DNA from: Ailanthus altissimus
Taxonomy: Eukaryota; Streptophyta; Magnoliopsida; Sapindales; Simaroubaceae
Assembly: GCA_946807835.1 (NCBI GenBank)
Contig: OX327695.1
Coordinates: forward strand, 29,556,501-29,620,500
DNA: 64,000 nucleotides
Direction of reading: 5' to 3'
Below the pieces are notes generated by a model. It worked only from the letters and a program-made list of their open reading frames with translations. It was not told where the DNA came from and did not search any database. This document shows, in pieces, positions 47,469 through 64,000 of this stretch (its first letter is position 1; each line of letters begins with the position of its first letter). The translations under genes were made by a program, and so were the position numbers.

Positions 47469-47477
47469 TATAATTTA

Positions 47478-48371
47478 GGATTGAGAAAGTTCAAGTTAAA
47501 AGATCATCCCAAACAGACCCTTCGACTAATGAATTATAAGTTTGTCGCCCTCTAAATTATATTAGAGAAATCGATCAGTGGCCTTTGTTCCAGTAGTGGT
47601 GCTTTAATTGTTCTGCCCTGCTAGGTAATCAGTTACATGTAACTGTTACTGCTCTGTAATTAGCCAACTACGAATAGTTTCATCCTTTTACTCTTCATAA
47701 TTGTCCTAGTTGATGATGTTCTTCTCTCTCGAGTACAAACTTGCACAAGAATTTTGTATGGAAATGAAGGGACTGAATGCATGCTTGAAGGGAATGCATA
47801 TTGGTGTTGATCTTATAACACTCAGCGGCAGAAATAAGATTTAAATTGAGAGAAACCGAGTTCACTGCATTCACATTGCTGGAGCTCAAGAGTTACCGCA
47901 TCAAATTAATTAGGAAACTCATAAAATTTCCAGTTTTGAGTTTTGACGATTCGGGCGACTAGGTTTTAAGTTTACCTGGTTGGACACACAGAGCGTCCTA
48001 TCATAATCTTACACTTTCCTGTAAGAGCTTTAATCTCACATCAAAGACAGTAAGGCCAACTCATTTATAAAGCAGATACATACATCATCGAAACGAAGTA
48101 TATTGGATAATTCATTGTCTAACCACTTTTCATTTCCCAGATCGAAGTTTGTATTTTCTTTTTCCTTTTTCTTTCTTTTTTTTTTGAATGATTCACTGCC
48201 TTGCCACTTTTCATTTCCCAAATCAAGGTTTACGTGTACTTGCATAGCTATCTTACTTTTATTTCCTAGTGACCTACATAAAATACAAGAGATAGAACAG
48301 GAACCTGGCACATAAATAGACATAGTTCCACTGGAAGATGGGTGAGTATGGGAATATGAATTAAGTGTTAA
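47478..48371 (-). other. 3' flank of the DGAT2 gene
   Basis: Probably 3'UTR and spacer. A T-rich run with two similar ACTTTTCATTTCCCA words lies at 48125-48220. No other gene is seen. Confidence 0.5.
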
Positions 48372-51300
48372 TCAGAGAATCTTCAATTGAAGATCGGGAT
48401 CTCCAACCCTCGCTTTGTGCCTTTCAAAAAGATCTTTAAGCGCTTCAACAAACTGACTGTGCACTTCAGTTACCTGCAATTGGGATACAGGGAAAAGTAA
48501 CAAAAAAAATATGAGCTACTAAGCTGGTTATTTAGAATTTACAAGAATAGATGCCCTGGGAATCCCATTGCAGTAAATAAGCAGGTTTAACAAAACAAAA
48601 GACTAGATTAATTAATATTTGGTTTGGGAACAGAACAGGTGAAATTCAGTCAGCAAGTATAGAGTAACTTATCTATAACTTGAAGTTATGGCTTTGTGGA
48701 CCTAAGAAAATCCTACAATGATGCAATTTTCTTTTATGCTTCTCCCTCATGCCAAGATCTCTTGCGCATCTTTGTTAATCATTCATTTCAACTCAAAATC
48801 AATTTCAATATTAATACAAAAGAACACATAGTTACTTCATTGAGACCAAGTTAACTTAAACCCAAAGGATTCCAAAAACATAGTTAACTATTTACCAACA
48901 GACATATGTTAAAAGACCTCAATTAGGCCTGCAAATTGTAGTCACATCCATACCTCTTCCATGGTAGGATGTGGATTTTTCTTCAGCTCTATTGGTTTCC
49001 CAACCACCACATGCATTGGATGTCGATAGGGTAGAGGAGATCTGCAAAAGTAAAACAATACTCAAAAGGAATCCAAACAGCTCTAGAAACTGCCACATGC
49101 ATGGCTCCTACATATTCTTAGACATTCTATCATAAGTGGACAAGGCAGTCACAGAACCAGAGTATCAAGTTGTAACTTGTAAGCCAATTATCCATTTTCC
49201 TAATTGGCTTGTGACAATGAGAATTCATAACGGTAGACAGCCTTTTGTTTCGATGACAATTTAAATAAGAAAAACAAATCATGTATAAAATGATGTTTTT
49301 CCAAATTTTAGCAAAATGAGAATGATAGATATTCCTCAATTTTCACTATAAATTATGAGACCAACCAACCTTTACATATAAATAGGAGGGATGCTTAATT
49401 TGAGGGCATGACATGGACAAGACCATGTTCAGAAACAGCTTCAAGGGCAACTACTTTATAATTTCTGAATAGTTTATTGCCACTTAGTTCTGATATCAAC
49501 AATAACATTTTAATGCCTTAGACTAACTCCACCACTTTCATCAAGAGTAGATGGAAGTAAAATTTACCTACAGATAACAACGATAAACAAAGAAACTAAA
49601 TTGCAGACAAAATGGAAAAGAGGATATCAAGATAATTATATATATTCAGGGAATTTCATACATACCCAAAAAGTCCCCAAAAGTATATGGGGGTGAACTT
49701 GATGGCTCTAGAAAATTGGAGGTACAGCTTCCCACCTGGCTTCCACCACTTATAAACATTTGACTGTAGAACAATTGAGAGAAGAAGAAAAGAGAGAGAG
49801 AGAGAGAGAGAAAATTAAATGTTATGGGCCTTACGTGTAACAGGGACAAAAAGTATTAATTAGCGAGACAAATAAATCGGAAACAACAAGAAGGGTGACT
49901 TTCTGGATAAAAATGCTAGGAAACAAGAACATAGAAATCTGCAAGCAAGTAATCTTGTTGCAGAACTAGAGTGAGCATTTGCAAAAATAAAAAATAAAAA
50001 AAATAACAGCAATACAATTACAAAATAACGCTGGAGAAATGAACTTTGCAGAAACCCATATGTTAAAAGTAGGGGGGGAAAGAAAAGATCAATACCTGAC
50101 CAAAGCAAAAAACAGGAACCAGTGGTACGCCCATTTCCATGGCTAAGCGAACAAATCCTCTTCTCGACTTGAGAAAGGCAATCTGCAATTAAGCTAAGAA
50201 TTAACAAAATTATAACAAGATCATTATTGAAAGAAGATTTTCCCTCCTCTGAGCATGTGGTTTGAACAGTATGATTAAAGAAAGAAATGAGATGTCAAGA
50301 GAAATGGTTGACAGCACTAACTCCTAATCAGAAGAATCAGATAGACATCAAACAAACATAACAAAGCCATATAGGCTCCATCATTTGGATATTGTTATTC
50401 TCACATCTTTCAATAAGAAAGACAGTGATCCCAAAAGTAACTGTAATATACTACAATGAAAGATATGTCTGCCTAACTTCCTGGAATCATGCTACTGTCT
50501 AGTACCAACACAGTCAAATTATTGTCCTAAATCTTGGCATAATAATGGCTGATAATTCATAAAAGTAGACAGAAGAGAAAATAAAGAGAGAAACCTCTGA
50601 ACCATGCTCCATGTGAAATGTTTCTTGCACTCCACCAGGCACTATAATGCAACTATAACCAGCAGTCAAAAGAGAAATTAAGTTTTTTTTTGTTGCTGGT
50701 GTAAGACCCAACCATGTCCATATGTGCCTCAGAAATGGTGTGTAGAATACCTAGTCATTCATAAGCACCCTGTGAGAGAAGGTAGAGGGAGGCTCTATTT
50801 ATTACATACAGCAATAAGTATTTAGGGAAACAATCTCTCACCGCACTACTTGCGAGAACCTTTATTTTTGGTAGAGGCATGAAACCAGTAAGGTCAGCAA
50901 GAGCAACAACCCCAATAGGCAAAACTGAATGTGGCTCATAACCAAAAACTGCAAGAAAAGTAAAATATAAGACTATTCATTTGTAAGAAATAAAGGTTTC
51001 GCACTAACTACATAGTTAAAGCTGAACAAAAGCTGTAAAGTCAAGATTACACCTTAAGTTATAGCTTGGGTCAGACAAATCACCTGATTTACAACCTGTG
51101 TTCTAAGGAAATCAAACAATTTTAACCTTGTTGGTAAATATACCTTTAGTTTATGGAAACTACTGAATCTTTCAAGTATGAGAGCCATATCATTTTAGAT
51201 TTTGTGTTTGCATGAATGGTTTGTTACCTTTTTCCTTAAATTGGAGTAAGAGAAAGGGGATATTGGTTAAGCATCATTTTGATATAGATATGACTTTTTA

Positions 51301-52053
51301 GCAGACAGAGGTTTGTAAAACATTGGGTTAATTAATCCAGTGTTAAGTTCATACTATGTTTCTTGCGAGGTAATTGCTAGCACTTGAATTAAGTGATAAA
51401 AAATGGAAGCTAAAGGCAAATGTGTGTGAGAAGGGCTGGTGATAAAGCATTTACAAAAGTATGTTTTAAGTAACACGAAATAAGAAAGAAGAAAAACCAT
51501 AAGCACGATCGGGATGGAAGGCATTGATATCCTCAACATGTAGAGTGACTGGAAAATAACTGCATGCATGCTTACAAATATACCTGCGAATAATTTGAAA
51601 ACAAAAAAAAGAAAGCCGTCGACTGAAACACAAACAAACAGAAGCAGTAAAAAAAATTAGTGAAAAGAGCAGATTAAGGAGTACCTGGACAAGGTTCTGC
51701 CGAATTTGCTACGTTCATCAATAGGAATGAACATGAAGAACAATAGCAATCCAAACACTCTGAAATTGAAAGAAACAACCAAAATTAAATAAAAGAAAAA
51801 GAAATCAAATCTTAAAAATGATTATGAGAGAAAGAGAGAGAGAGACGTAGATGTTGACGAACATGAGAGATTTGGAGAGAGGCAAGAATATGATGGAGAG
51901 AAGGACCAAAACGACGTTGAAATGGATTGATCCGAGCCATATCCCCAAAGCTAACATCGCGTGCATTATATTCGAAGGAAATTCTTCGTTTCCCCGAAAT
52001 TCTCGACAACCGCCGCGGCTCGGCTTCTCTCCCTCTCCCTTTCCAAGCGCCAT
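48372..52053 (-). CDS. DGAT2: Type 2 diacylglycerol O-acyltransferase (DGAT2), 9 exons, 329 aa
   Basis: Transfers an acyl group from acyl-CoA to diacylglycerol to make triacylglycerol at the ER. Minus-strand exons: 52053-51863, 51759-51685, 51583-51498, 50948-50842, 50750-50595, 50182-50096, 49763-49666, 49041-48954 and 48473-48372. All introns are GT-AG and all phases join, giving 990 nt. Two membrane segments lie at about residues 31-79. Motifs are YFP (98-100), YEPHS (121-125, the plant form of the active-site HPHG block), VPGGVQE (190-196), [12 protein letters not shown] with VPVFCFG (212-233) and [11 protein letters not shown] (273-283). The length is normal. I chose MALGKG at 52053; a longer start at 52095 (MIESVG) runs through a (GAAA)n tract that looks like 5'UTR. 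A decayed partial duplicate is at 19930-22050. No defect is seen. Confidence 0.96.
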
Positions 52054-54986
52054 ATTCTTTCTTTCTTTCTTTCTTTCTCCGACCGATTCAATCACACCTT
52101 AATATTACGACAACGACGTGTATTTCTCGTTGACAATATAAAGGATAAGAAAAACGAAAGCCTTTTTTAATTTTATTTTTTGCTTCACTTAGAATAGAAA
52201 GTGAAAAGGCAAAATAACAAAATCTACTTTTCTTTCTCTTTCTCTTTCTCTTTCTCTTTCTCTTTCCTTTATTTCTTTGAAATCTCATCCATTCTCCCGG
52301 CCTCGTCTCGAGCTTTCCAGTTTCCACCTAACCTCACATGCAGTCCCCGCCCACCCCTAATAAATAATAAAGGAAAATTAATTGCGTCGCCCACACTCTG
52401 CCAAGATCAGAGAAGGCAGCGGACGAGGTTGGGTTGGATATTCCTAACTCTTATCTGTATACCAGATACGTTGTTCATATCAAACCCGTTGAATTTATAA
52501 TTACAAAAAAATATATATAATAATATTAATTTGATTAATATTTAAAATAATTTTAAATATATAAATAAAATTCATAAAATAACCAACGTAAAAAAAAAAA
52601 AATTAAGCAACGATAATAGTCTACAAACATAATAGTTTTTTTTTAAAATAATTAAATATATTAATATCAGCAAATACTCATAATAAATATTCACGAATTT
52701 ATTTAAATTCCTTTCAAATTTTATTAAAATCTTATAAAAAAATTTAGCAAATTTATAAGTTTACGATTATTTTGTCATCCTAATATCATCTAATCTGATG
52801 GACGGTTATCCCCGTGTTCTCTATTTTCAACACTCTCGTGTTGATTTTAATTAATTAAATAATTGTATTATAATAATATTTTTTCTTCTTTTTTTTTAAC
52901 TTTTATACATCTAATTACGTTAGGTCAAATTACACGTAACCAAAATGTATTATATCAGATTAATTAATATAAATGAATAACGTGATATTACTTTGGAACA
53001 TTGTTTTTGACAAAAATTAATAAAAGGTCAAAGTCTAAGCTAGGAGATATAGAATGGGGTCATAAGTCATTTTATTATGCTTAATTAATGGGTCGTGGTT
53101 TAACAAGTATTGGACTAAATAAAATTTAAAATATGGGAATTTTAGGTTAAAATTTACTCGGAAAATATTTAGCACAAAAAAGAATTTGTAAGCTCGTTAC
53201 GATTAGAGTAATGGAGAAACACAAATGCAATAAATATTTATTAGTCCTTAAAGCTCTTTTATAATTACAAGGGTTGGTTATTTATACTTTAAGTAATTAT
53301 TCTATTAGAATTTTATTCAAAATAAAACTCAGTTTTTATTCTTAAAACCAACTTCAACTTAGACAACGTCAATCACTCGTAAACTCGATCAAAACAAAGT
53401 GTCTGTGATTCAATAATTAGGCCCAAACCACTGCAATCAATAGTATATTGTCACATAGTAATTTCAAAAATTCCATCTCAATAAACATCTTCAATTTTTT
53501 TTTTATATAAATTAATATGATATTATTATATTGCACATTATATACATCACTTTTTTATTTCTTTTATTCATCTAATTTTAAGTAAATAGATATTAAAAAT
53601 TCATTAAGATCAAATAATAGAAAATTATTATCTATTTTATGCCATTGAAAATGTCCTCTAAGTTTTATGATTTTTTTTAAGTTAATCTAAGATAATAATC
53701 TCAACATACTGTCAATAGATACTTGCTATTAACATTGTGTTAAAAGGGCATATCTCATCATAGTTGAAGACCAAACTAATAATACCTTATGCTTTTTAAC
53801 AAAAATATACAAGATAATTTAATTAAGCTGTAATCTCGATTTTTTTTTCATCAGAGTCGATGGTTTAATCAAAAGCGTAACTAAAATTTAAAGCGAGAGG
53901 ATTATATGTTAAGGTTAGAAATTATATTAGGTTAGAATTTAATTATATAAAAATTTTAATGTTAATTTTAAAATTTTAGATGATCAAATTAAAAAAATAC
54001 ATATTTTAAAAAATAAAAAATATAAAAATATATTTTTTATTTTACTTTATTTTAAAAGGGCTTGAACGGCATAACTCCCTATGCCCCAATGAAATTCCAC
54101 CACTAATTTAACAAATATTTTATTCAGCTTTTATATATTTTATGTTATCATAAAAATTTGATAATAAATGAGATCCGAAAGAATTAGAAAGTGAAGGGCG
54201 GGCCTAACGGCGCAAATAAGAAAAGATAGCTTTGTCATTCATAAATCATGTCTCCCCATCAGCCCATGTTCCACCGAACGTTTCCCCGACAAGCATCCGA
54301 GCCCATAACCAACTTATAAGGACTGACTTGACTATTGGACCAATTATGCCGTTGTCGCCAGCCATCCCCCAGCCCAACCTTTACCTTTCTCTGAAAACGG
54401 GTAAAATTGGTTTAGGATCAATTTGGTTCGAAACCGACTCTGAATCGCACCAAATTTGAATTCGATTAAAATTAATTAAATTAATAAAACTCATTTAGTT
54501 TAGTTTTTTATTTTTATTTATTTTAATCTTATTTTTTATAATAAAAAAATTTAGACAAAAACAAATTGATTCCTAAAAATAATAATTAACCTTAAACTAG
54601 AAGTGAAACTAAACCAAAATCAGTTCGGTTCAAAAATATCCACCCTACTTTTCACGTTAATTACATTTACATACCATGGGCTGAAGATTAATGGCAAATG
54701 AAAATCACAATTGCTGACTAATGTCCATTCGTGTAATTTCGTCATTGTCATTTTCCTTCAAGTTTGAGAATTTGTTTAGAACACCGCTCTAAACCTGTGT
54801 GTCGAAAAAATAACATGCAACAAAACTTGAGTTTTCGAATGAATTGATTACATTAGTTAAATAAAAGGAAAAATGATAGTTTAATTTTTGACTTTTTTAT
54901 TATTAAATTATCTATTACGTCTTAAATTTATTTGAAATATTTAATTTAATCTTTATTATTGAAAAAAAAACAACGTCTAAATTATA
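52054..54986. other. DGAT2 promoter side and long AT-rich spacer
   Basis: The DGAT2 5'UTR side has a (CTTT)n run at 52058-52080, and a (CTTTCT)n microsatellite lies at 52228-52267. After about 52500 the DNA is AT-rich. At 54385-54665 there are GGTTTAGGATCAATTTGG/TCGGTTC-type words like hAT subterminal sequence, without a clear border. No gene is seen. Confidence 0.55.
52228..52267. repeat. CTTTCT microsatellite
   Basis: About six near-perfect hexamer repeats, roughly 180 bp upstream of the DGAT2 start. Confidence 0.9.
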
Positions 54987-56603
54987 TGTTGAAAAATTAG
55001 TGATTCAACAATTTTGATTCAACAAAAATTGAGATGAATACTAAAATGGAGAGTCACAAGAAGTTTAAAACGCGTGGGACACGTATAGATACGTCTAGGA
55101 CATGTGGGACACGAAGGGAGAAGTGAAATAGAACTCGAAGACACTAAGGAAGTGAAAACAATACGGGATAGGCACTGTCAGGGCTGAGCGCCGCAACGCC
55201 CAGGACAACACCCTAGCGCCGCAGTGGTGGGCGCGAGAAGGGCTAGAGCCGCAACGCCCAGACGCATCAGGATGTCCGTTTTGGTTTGGAATTTTGAGTT
55301 TTGAAAAGTTTTGAACTTCCAAAATAAGTGGACTCTTACTCCAACAAGGAATATGGTTAGTAGGCACGAAATACACCCTATATAAATACTTGTAAACCAT
55401 TTAGTTGAAATTAAGCATTAAGATAGACTCTAAAAGATGGGAAGAAATTGGTAGACACTAAGTACTTGTGTGCGCTATAGTGGAACCGTCGTTTAGGTGA
55501 TCATTGTTCATGGTAGAGTAAGAGTTCACTAAACATTAGGTCATTTTGAGGGTTCTTTATTGGGTTTTTCTTGTAAAATCTTTAGGGAGTTAATAAGAGA
55601 GGTTAGGATCCTTAGATCCACCGTGGACGTAGGCAATATGCCGAACTACATAAGATTGTGTTGTGCTCTTTTATATTCTACTTTGGATTCTTATTATTTT
55701 TGCTTAATTAATAGGTTATTATGCTGCTCAAAGAGGTTAGGGTTCTAGGTTGGACTTTGGGTTCTTCGCTTCAACATAACCTCGAGAGGGAGAAGAGCAT
55801 TCCTCCCTCAACAAACTAGTATCAGAGCTAAAGGTTCGATAATACACACTTGGAGTATTTAAACCATGGCTACAATCAAGTAAGAAATAGAGAAGTTCAA
55901 TGGGATGAATGACTTCAATCTTTGAAGGAAAAAGGTTAGGGCTCTACTAGTGAAGGAAGGGCTAGACTCAGCCTTGGAAGAAGATAGCTCCTCAACTAAG
56001 ATTGAGACAACAACCTCAAAGTCCGGGCAGAAAGATTGGGACACTTTTCAAAAAAATGCTCACAGCACCTTATTCCTAGCGTTGAGTGACGAAATATTAA
56101 GGGAAGTTGGTAATGAAGAAATCGCTTTGGGACTATGGAAGAGACTCGAGGCATTGTACATGAAGAAGTCTCTTGTAAATAGACTTCTTGTGAAAAAGAA
56201 ATCACATCAGTTAACAATGCACGAGAGAACTTCATTAAAAGCTCACATTGACAAGTTCAACAAGATCATCATAAGTCTTGAGCAACTGATCATTAAGACC
56301 AATGATGAAGATAAGGTTATTATCCTGTTAAATTCATTGCCAAAAAGCTATGAGAGTTTTGTGGATACCCTATTGTATGGTAAGGAGTCTTTAACGATTA
56401 ATGATGTTAAGGCATCATTGAACTCAAAAGAATCTACAAAGAGATCTGAGTCCAAGAGTGGAGCAGTATTGATTGCACAAGAAAGGAAGAACATCCAATC
56501 AAGGAGGAGATCCAAGAAGTGTTTCTTTTGTAATAAGGAATGGCACTTTGTAAAAGATTGTCCGAAATCAAAAGGCCAAGGAACCCATTTTCATAAAATA
56601 TGA
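54987..56603 (+). mobile_element. 5' part of a copia element (copia-3): LTR plus gag
   Basis: The LTR runs 54987-55813 (TGTTGAAAAA to CCTCAACA, with a TGTTGA/TCAACA end repeat). A primer site TAGTATCAGAGC at 55818-55829 has one mismatch to the Met-tRNA site. Gag follows and the element stops after the zinc knuckle; no protease, integrase or RT is found and no second LTR. The LTR holds a GC-rich island with GAGCGCCGCAACGCCCAGG (55188-55206) and repeats of it. Confidence 0.88.
55866..56603 (+). pseudogene. copia-3 gag, truncated element
   Basis: From ATG at 55866 the frame reads MATIK, a stop, EIEKFNGMNDFNL, a stop, then stays open to 56603. It contains KDWDTFQKNAHSTLFLALSD, LWKRLEALYMKKSLVNRLL, KFNKIIISLEQLIIKTND and LLNSLPKSYESFVDTLLYG (UBN2-type copia Gag). 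It ends with a CX2CX4HX4C knuckle CFFCNKEWHFVKDC. The two early stops sit where Phe/Tyr and Trp are usual. Confidence 0.9.
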
Positions 56604-57950
56604 TATTGTCTATTTTAATTTAGGCCCACACAATTTTGTTCTTAAGTCTCCACAAAAGGGGTTGTACATATATAACTTAAACTTTTTTTAGAATTAATAT
56701 GATATAGTCTGCATTAAGTCTGGGCCAGCACGGTTTTACTATTGGTTCTTTTTAAAAGGTCTCATATTGATTGAGAATGAGTTTTATATATATAGTTCAA
56801 AAAAAATTTCTAACTAGACGATATTAGATTTTGGCACTTGAAATTTTTAAATAATATAATATTCATGTAACAACCTACTCCTACATAGTATGATGTTGTT
56901 CGCTTTTGGTCTGGACTTGTACAATTTTGTTCTTAGTCTTCCAAAAAAATCTTATACTGACTAAGAATGAGCTATACATATATAGCCAAACAAGCTTTTT
57001 TCTAACCAATATGGTATTATCTGCTTGAGTTTAAGCCTATATTATTTTGTTATTAGATCTTTTTAGAATGGGCTATACATATATAGCCAAAAAAAACTTT
57101 TATTTAACTAAGGCTATAATATTTTGTTAGTGAGTCTTCTTAAAATGAGCTATACATATATAGTTGAAAAATAAATTTTCTAACCAATATGGTATTGTCT
57201 GCATTGAGTCTGACCTTACATTATTTTATTATTGAGTCTTCTTAAAATACCTCATACTGATTAAAAATAGGTTATATATATATATTATATATATAATATA
57301 TATATAGCCTATAAAAAAAATTTAATCAAGCGATGTGAGATTTTGACACCTAACATCTCATATATATTAGCCTTATTATTTATGGTCTTAAAAATATTGA
57401 ATCTCGGGTGTTACAATTTACCCCTTATGGGATATACGATCTCATGTGCGTTAAGCCTATGGAGACATATGGTTGTTCCATGAGGACTAGGCCTTAAGAG
57501 TGCATAACACGTATGAGTTATTTGTAGTCCAGACTACAGGCTCATTAGCCCATATCATGAGATAGGTCTAACTCTCACATGTTACAATCTACCCCTTTAG
57601 GGGATATACAACCTCATGTGCACTAAACTAAGCCATTAGGGACACATGGCTAACTCATGTGAGTTAGAACCCAATAGTACACGACATGTGTGCACTATCT
57701 GTAGTCTAGACTGCAGGCTTATTGACCCACACGGAAAGGTAAGCTCGACTCTGATGCTATTTGTACCGACTTACTCTCACGCAATATAATATTATTCACT
57801 TTAAACTTAGACCCATACAATTTTATTATTGAGTCTTCTCAAAAGACTTTATATTAATTAAAAATGAGCTCTACATATATAACTCATAAACATTTTCTAA
57901 TTAAGTAATATGAGATTTAACTCTTGTGTTATTTATCTAAGTTTATTTTT
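56604..57950. repeat. Degenerate tandem repeats, non-coding
   Basis: Units of roughly 100-150 bp recur in decayed form (about 56604, 56695, 56885, 57010, 57110, 57180 and 57780). They share ATGGTATTGTCTGCATTGAGTC, TTTTGTTATTGAGTCTTC and GAGCTATACATATATAGCC, the last with a small ATATATAT-centred palindrome. Two longer copies of a TTACAATTTACCCCTTA / GGGATATACGATCTCATGTG block lie at 57413-57580 and 57581-57775. Confidence 0.7.
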
Positions 57951-59595
57951 ATCAAGTTAAAGATTTTTTTTTTTAAAGTTTTAATATCAAATATGATTTA
58001 TATTAAGTCTTTTATATATATATATATATATCTCAAATAAACCTAAATTAAAAATTTTAAGGATGAACATGAACGAAGAATCAATGGAGAAACATTAAAC
58101 ATATAGCAAATGCCTATATGCTGGTGGATTTTGATGAATTGGGGCTTGCCAGAGAATTTAGAGGATCATTATTAATCAATAATTTATGGTTGATTGGCTT
58201 CCAAGAATAGCTATAGCCTGTAAGATGGTGAAATAAGGCAAGGAATGAATCCAATGATTGTCACTTGCTTCGAGTAAAAATGAGAATATCATTTTAACTT
58301 ATCGAGCCACAACCACCGTCCTAATCAAAATTAATGGCAGCTCCTAATAATAATTACCATCACATGATACTGTGGCACAAGTCAGATAAAGCACTCGAAA
58401 AAGTTGAAAACCGATGTAATATAAAATAAATCATCATTCGCTGCCCAACAAAAGACATAGAATAGTTGGTGTGTGGTGGGCTCATAATGATTCCTCCTGC
58501 CCCCATCCGTCTCAGATTCCCATCTTGTCAGTGAAATTAATACTCTTTTTATACTCTCACATATGAATCATGAATATGAGCAAATATCAAATAGCATCCA
58601 TGGAAAAGTCGCCTTTGCAGATGCATATAGATTTTGCACGCAATTCATGGTCATGGTCCTGGACAGCGCCGAGTTGTACGTGTCTGTGTCCCCCACATTT
58701 ACATAATGTTTAATGGAAAACTAACCCTTTTTCACAGTTCGATGGAGCATTTTTGTAATCTTTTCCTTCAAGAAAGAATATTGTATGTATTTTTCCAAGT
58801 CAACGAGCTCACAAGGATTTTTATGGCTCAGCAGCAGCTAGCATGTTTGCCCACATTACACAAACTGGACGTAATGAATCCATCCCCTGCTCTTTGGGCG
58901 CAGTTTGTGAGTGTAGAAAGTATCCCTAATCACTTAAATTTAAATAAAAAGAGAAGATAAAGATTCATGTTTCATGGGTGTGACGTCTAAACTTTTATTT
59001 TGGAAAACAAATGAACCCATTTACCCATATATGGCGTGATGGCCACATTTGCATACATTTCACCAGTAGTATGTATGCAACAAGATTGGAAGAAAAGATA
59101 ATCATCTAATGAGGTAGCGGCGAATTTGAAAAGTATTAGCAATTAGATGCTGGTAGAGGTTGGACGTTAAGTGGCTCTCGTGAATGCAATGATCATGTTG
59201 TTTGATGTTGATGACGATGGTGACACTAACGTTAAGAGTAAAAATATCGGGATCCTTAAAAAGTTGAAAGAGACATGTTATTAACTTCTTCTTGTTTTTT
59301 TTTAACGGCTTCCGGAATTTAGGGTAACTTGTAAGGAGGCTCAGATCAGGGTCCTTTGTTGGTTGCTCCAAAAGCAACGTGTCCCTCTTTCTCTCTCATC
59401 TGCACCGCAACCCGCACTAGCAGTAGCACTTGCATTGCAGTGGACTGCACTCTTTTCCTCTTTTACTTTTTTTTGACATTTTTACTTATTTAAGTATAGT
59501 TTCTTCAATTTCTACATATACAAATACAATCATTAATTAGAAACCATAAACACTCAAGGCTCTAGCTCTGCTTCTTTTTTCCAAATCCTGGGAAG
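57951..59595 (+). other. Upstream region of the subtilase gene
   Basis: AT-rich with a (TA)n run at 58015-58030. Frames of 80-108 codons (58634-58960 +, 59102-59377 -) have no recognised domain. The promoter of the subtilase is expected in the last few hundred bases; no TATA box is certain. Confidence 0.5.
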
Positions 59596-63972
<4,377 letters not shown>

Positions 63973-64000
63973 CAAAGGTTGTACATTGACATATTAGCTT

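Noticed and set aside
51805..52095. Upstream DGAT2 start MIESVG at 52095
   Set aside because: It would translate the (GAAA)n tract; MALGKG at 52053 gives a normal N-terminus. Not excluded without transcript data.
58634..59377. Open frames upstream of the subtilase (108 and 91 codons)
   Set aside because: No domain, no sign of exons or conservation; treated as spacer.

Overview
The window is nuclear DNA of a flowering plant, most likely a eudicot. The support is intron-bearing genes of plant-specific type (PIN-LIKES, FAR1-related, plant DGAT2, plant subtilase), AT-rich spacers, and plant copia, Athila-like gypsy, hAT and Mutator-type elements. The species cannot be named from the sequence alone.

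Three genes read cleanly. The 3' end of a PIN-LIKES auxin carrier lies on + at 1-410. A complete nine-exon DGAT2 acyltransferase lies on - at 48372-52053 (329 aa). A complete eleven-exon secreted subtilase lies on + at 59596-63972 (760 aa). A fourth host gene, a FAR1-RELATED SEQUENCE gene on -, is dead: it is split by a copia retrotransposon (7925-17091) and also carries frameshifts. A truncated, intron-containing copy of the DGAT2 gene lies at about 19930-22050.

Most of the rest is nested transposons whose borders can be fixed by target-site duplications (TSDs). Stack A: FAR1-like gene > copia element (TSD AACAT) > 2.2-kb solo LTR (TSD AGATT) > a second solo LTR of the same family (TSD GAATC). 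Stack B: hAT element (22756-45889, TSD TTGAAATT) > pol-less Athila-like element with LTRs under 200 bp (24550-43395, TSD AGCAC) > 2.7-kb solo LTR (27691-42355, TSD TTACA) > a young 11,968-bp Athila-like element (28090-40057, TSD GTTAG) whose two 1556-bp LTRs differ at one base that I could find. A separate complete copia element (1194-5811, TSD ATATC), a solo LTR (18816-19665), a truncated copia copy (54987-56603) and a Mutator-type inverted-repeat element (46412-47468, TSD TATAATTTA) complete the repeat content.

The young Athila-like element is the most interesting object. It has an uninterrupted 1801-aa gag-pol, a second intact 182-aa ORF downstream in the usual env position, and a leader with six copies of a micro-ORF/hairpin unit. 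The 182-aa protein has an Arg/Lys block directly followed by a Cys cluster, an arrangement recalling the small cysteine-rich nucleic-acid-binding proteins of carlaviruses and relatives. This suggests capture of a viral-type gene by a retrotransposon, but the link rests on motif recognition and needs a profile search.
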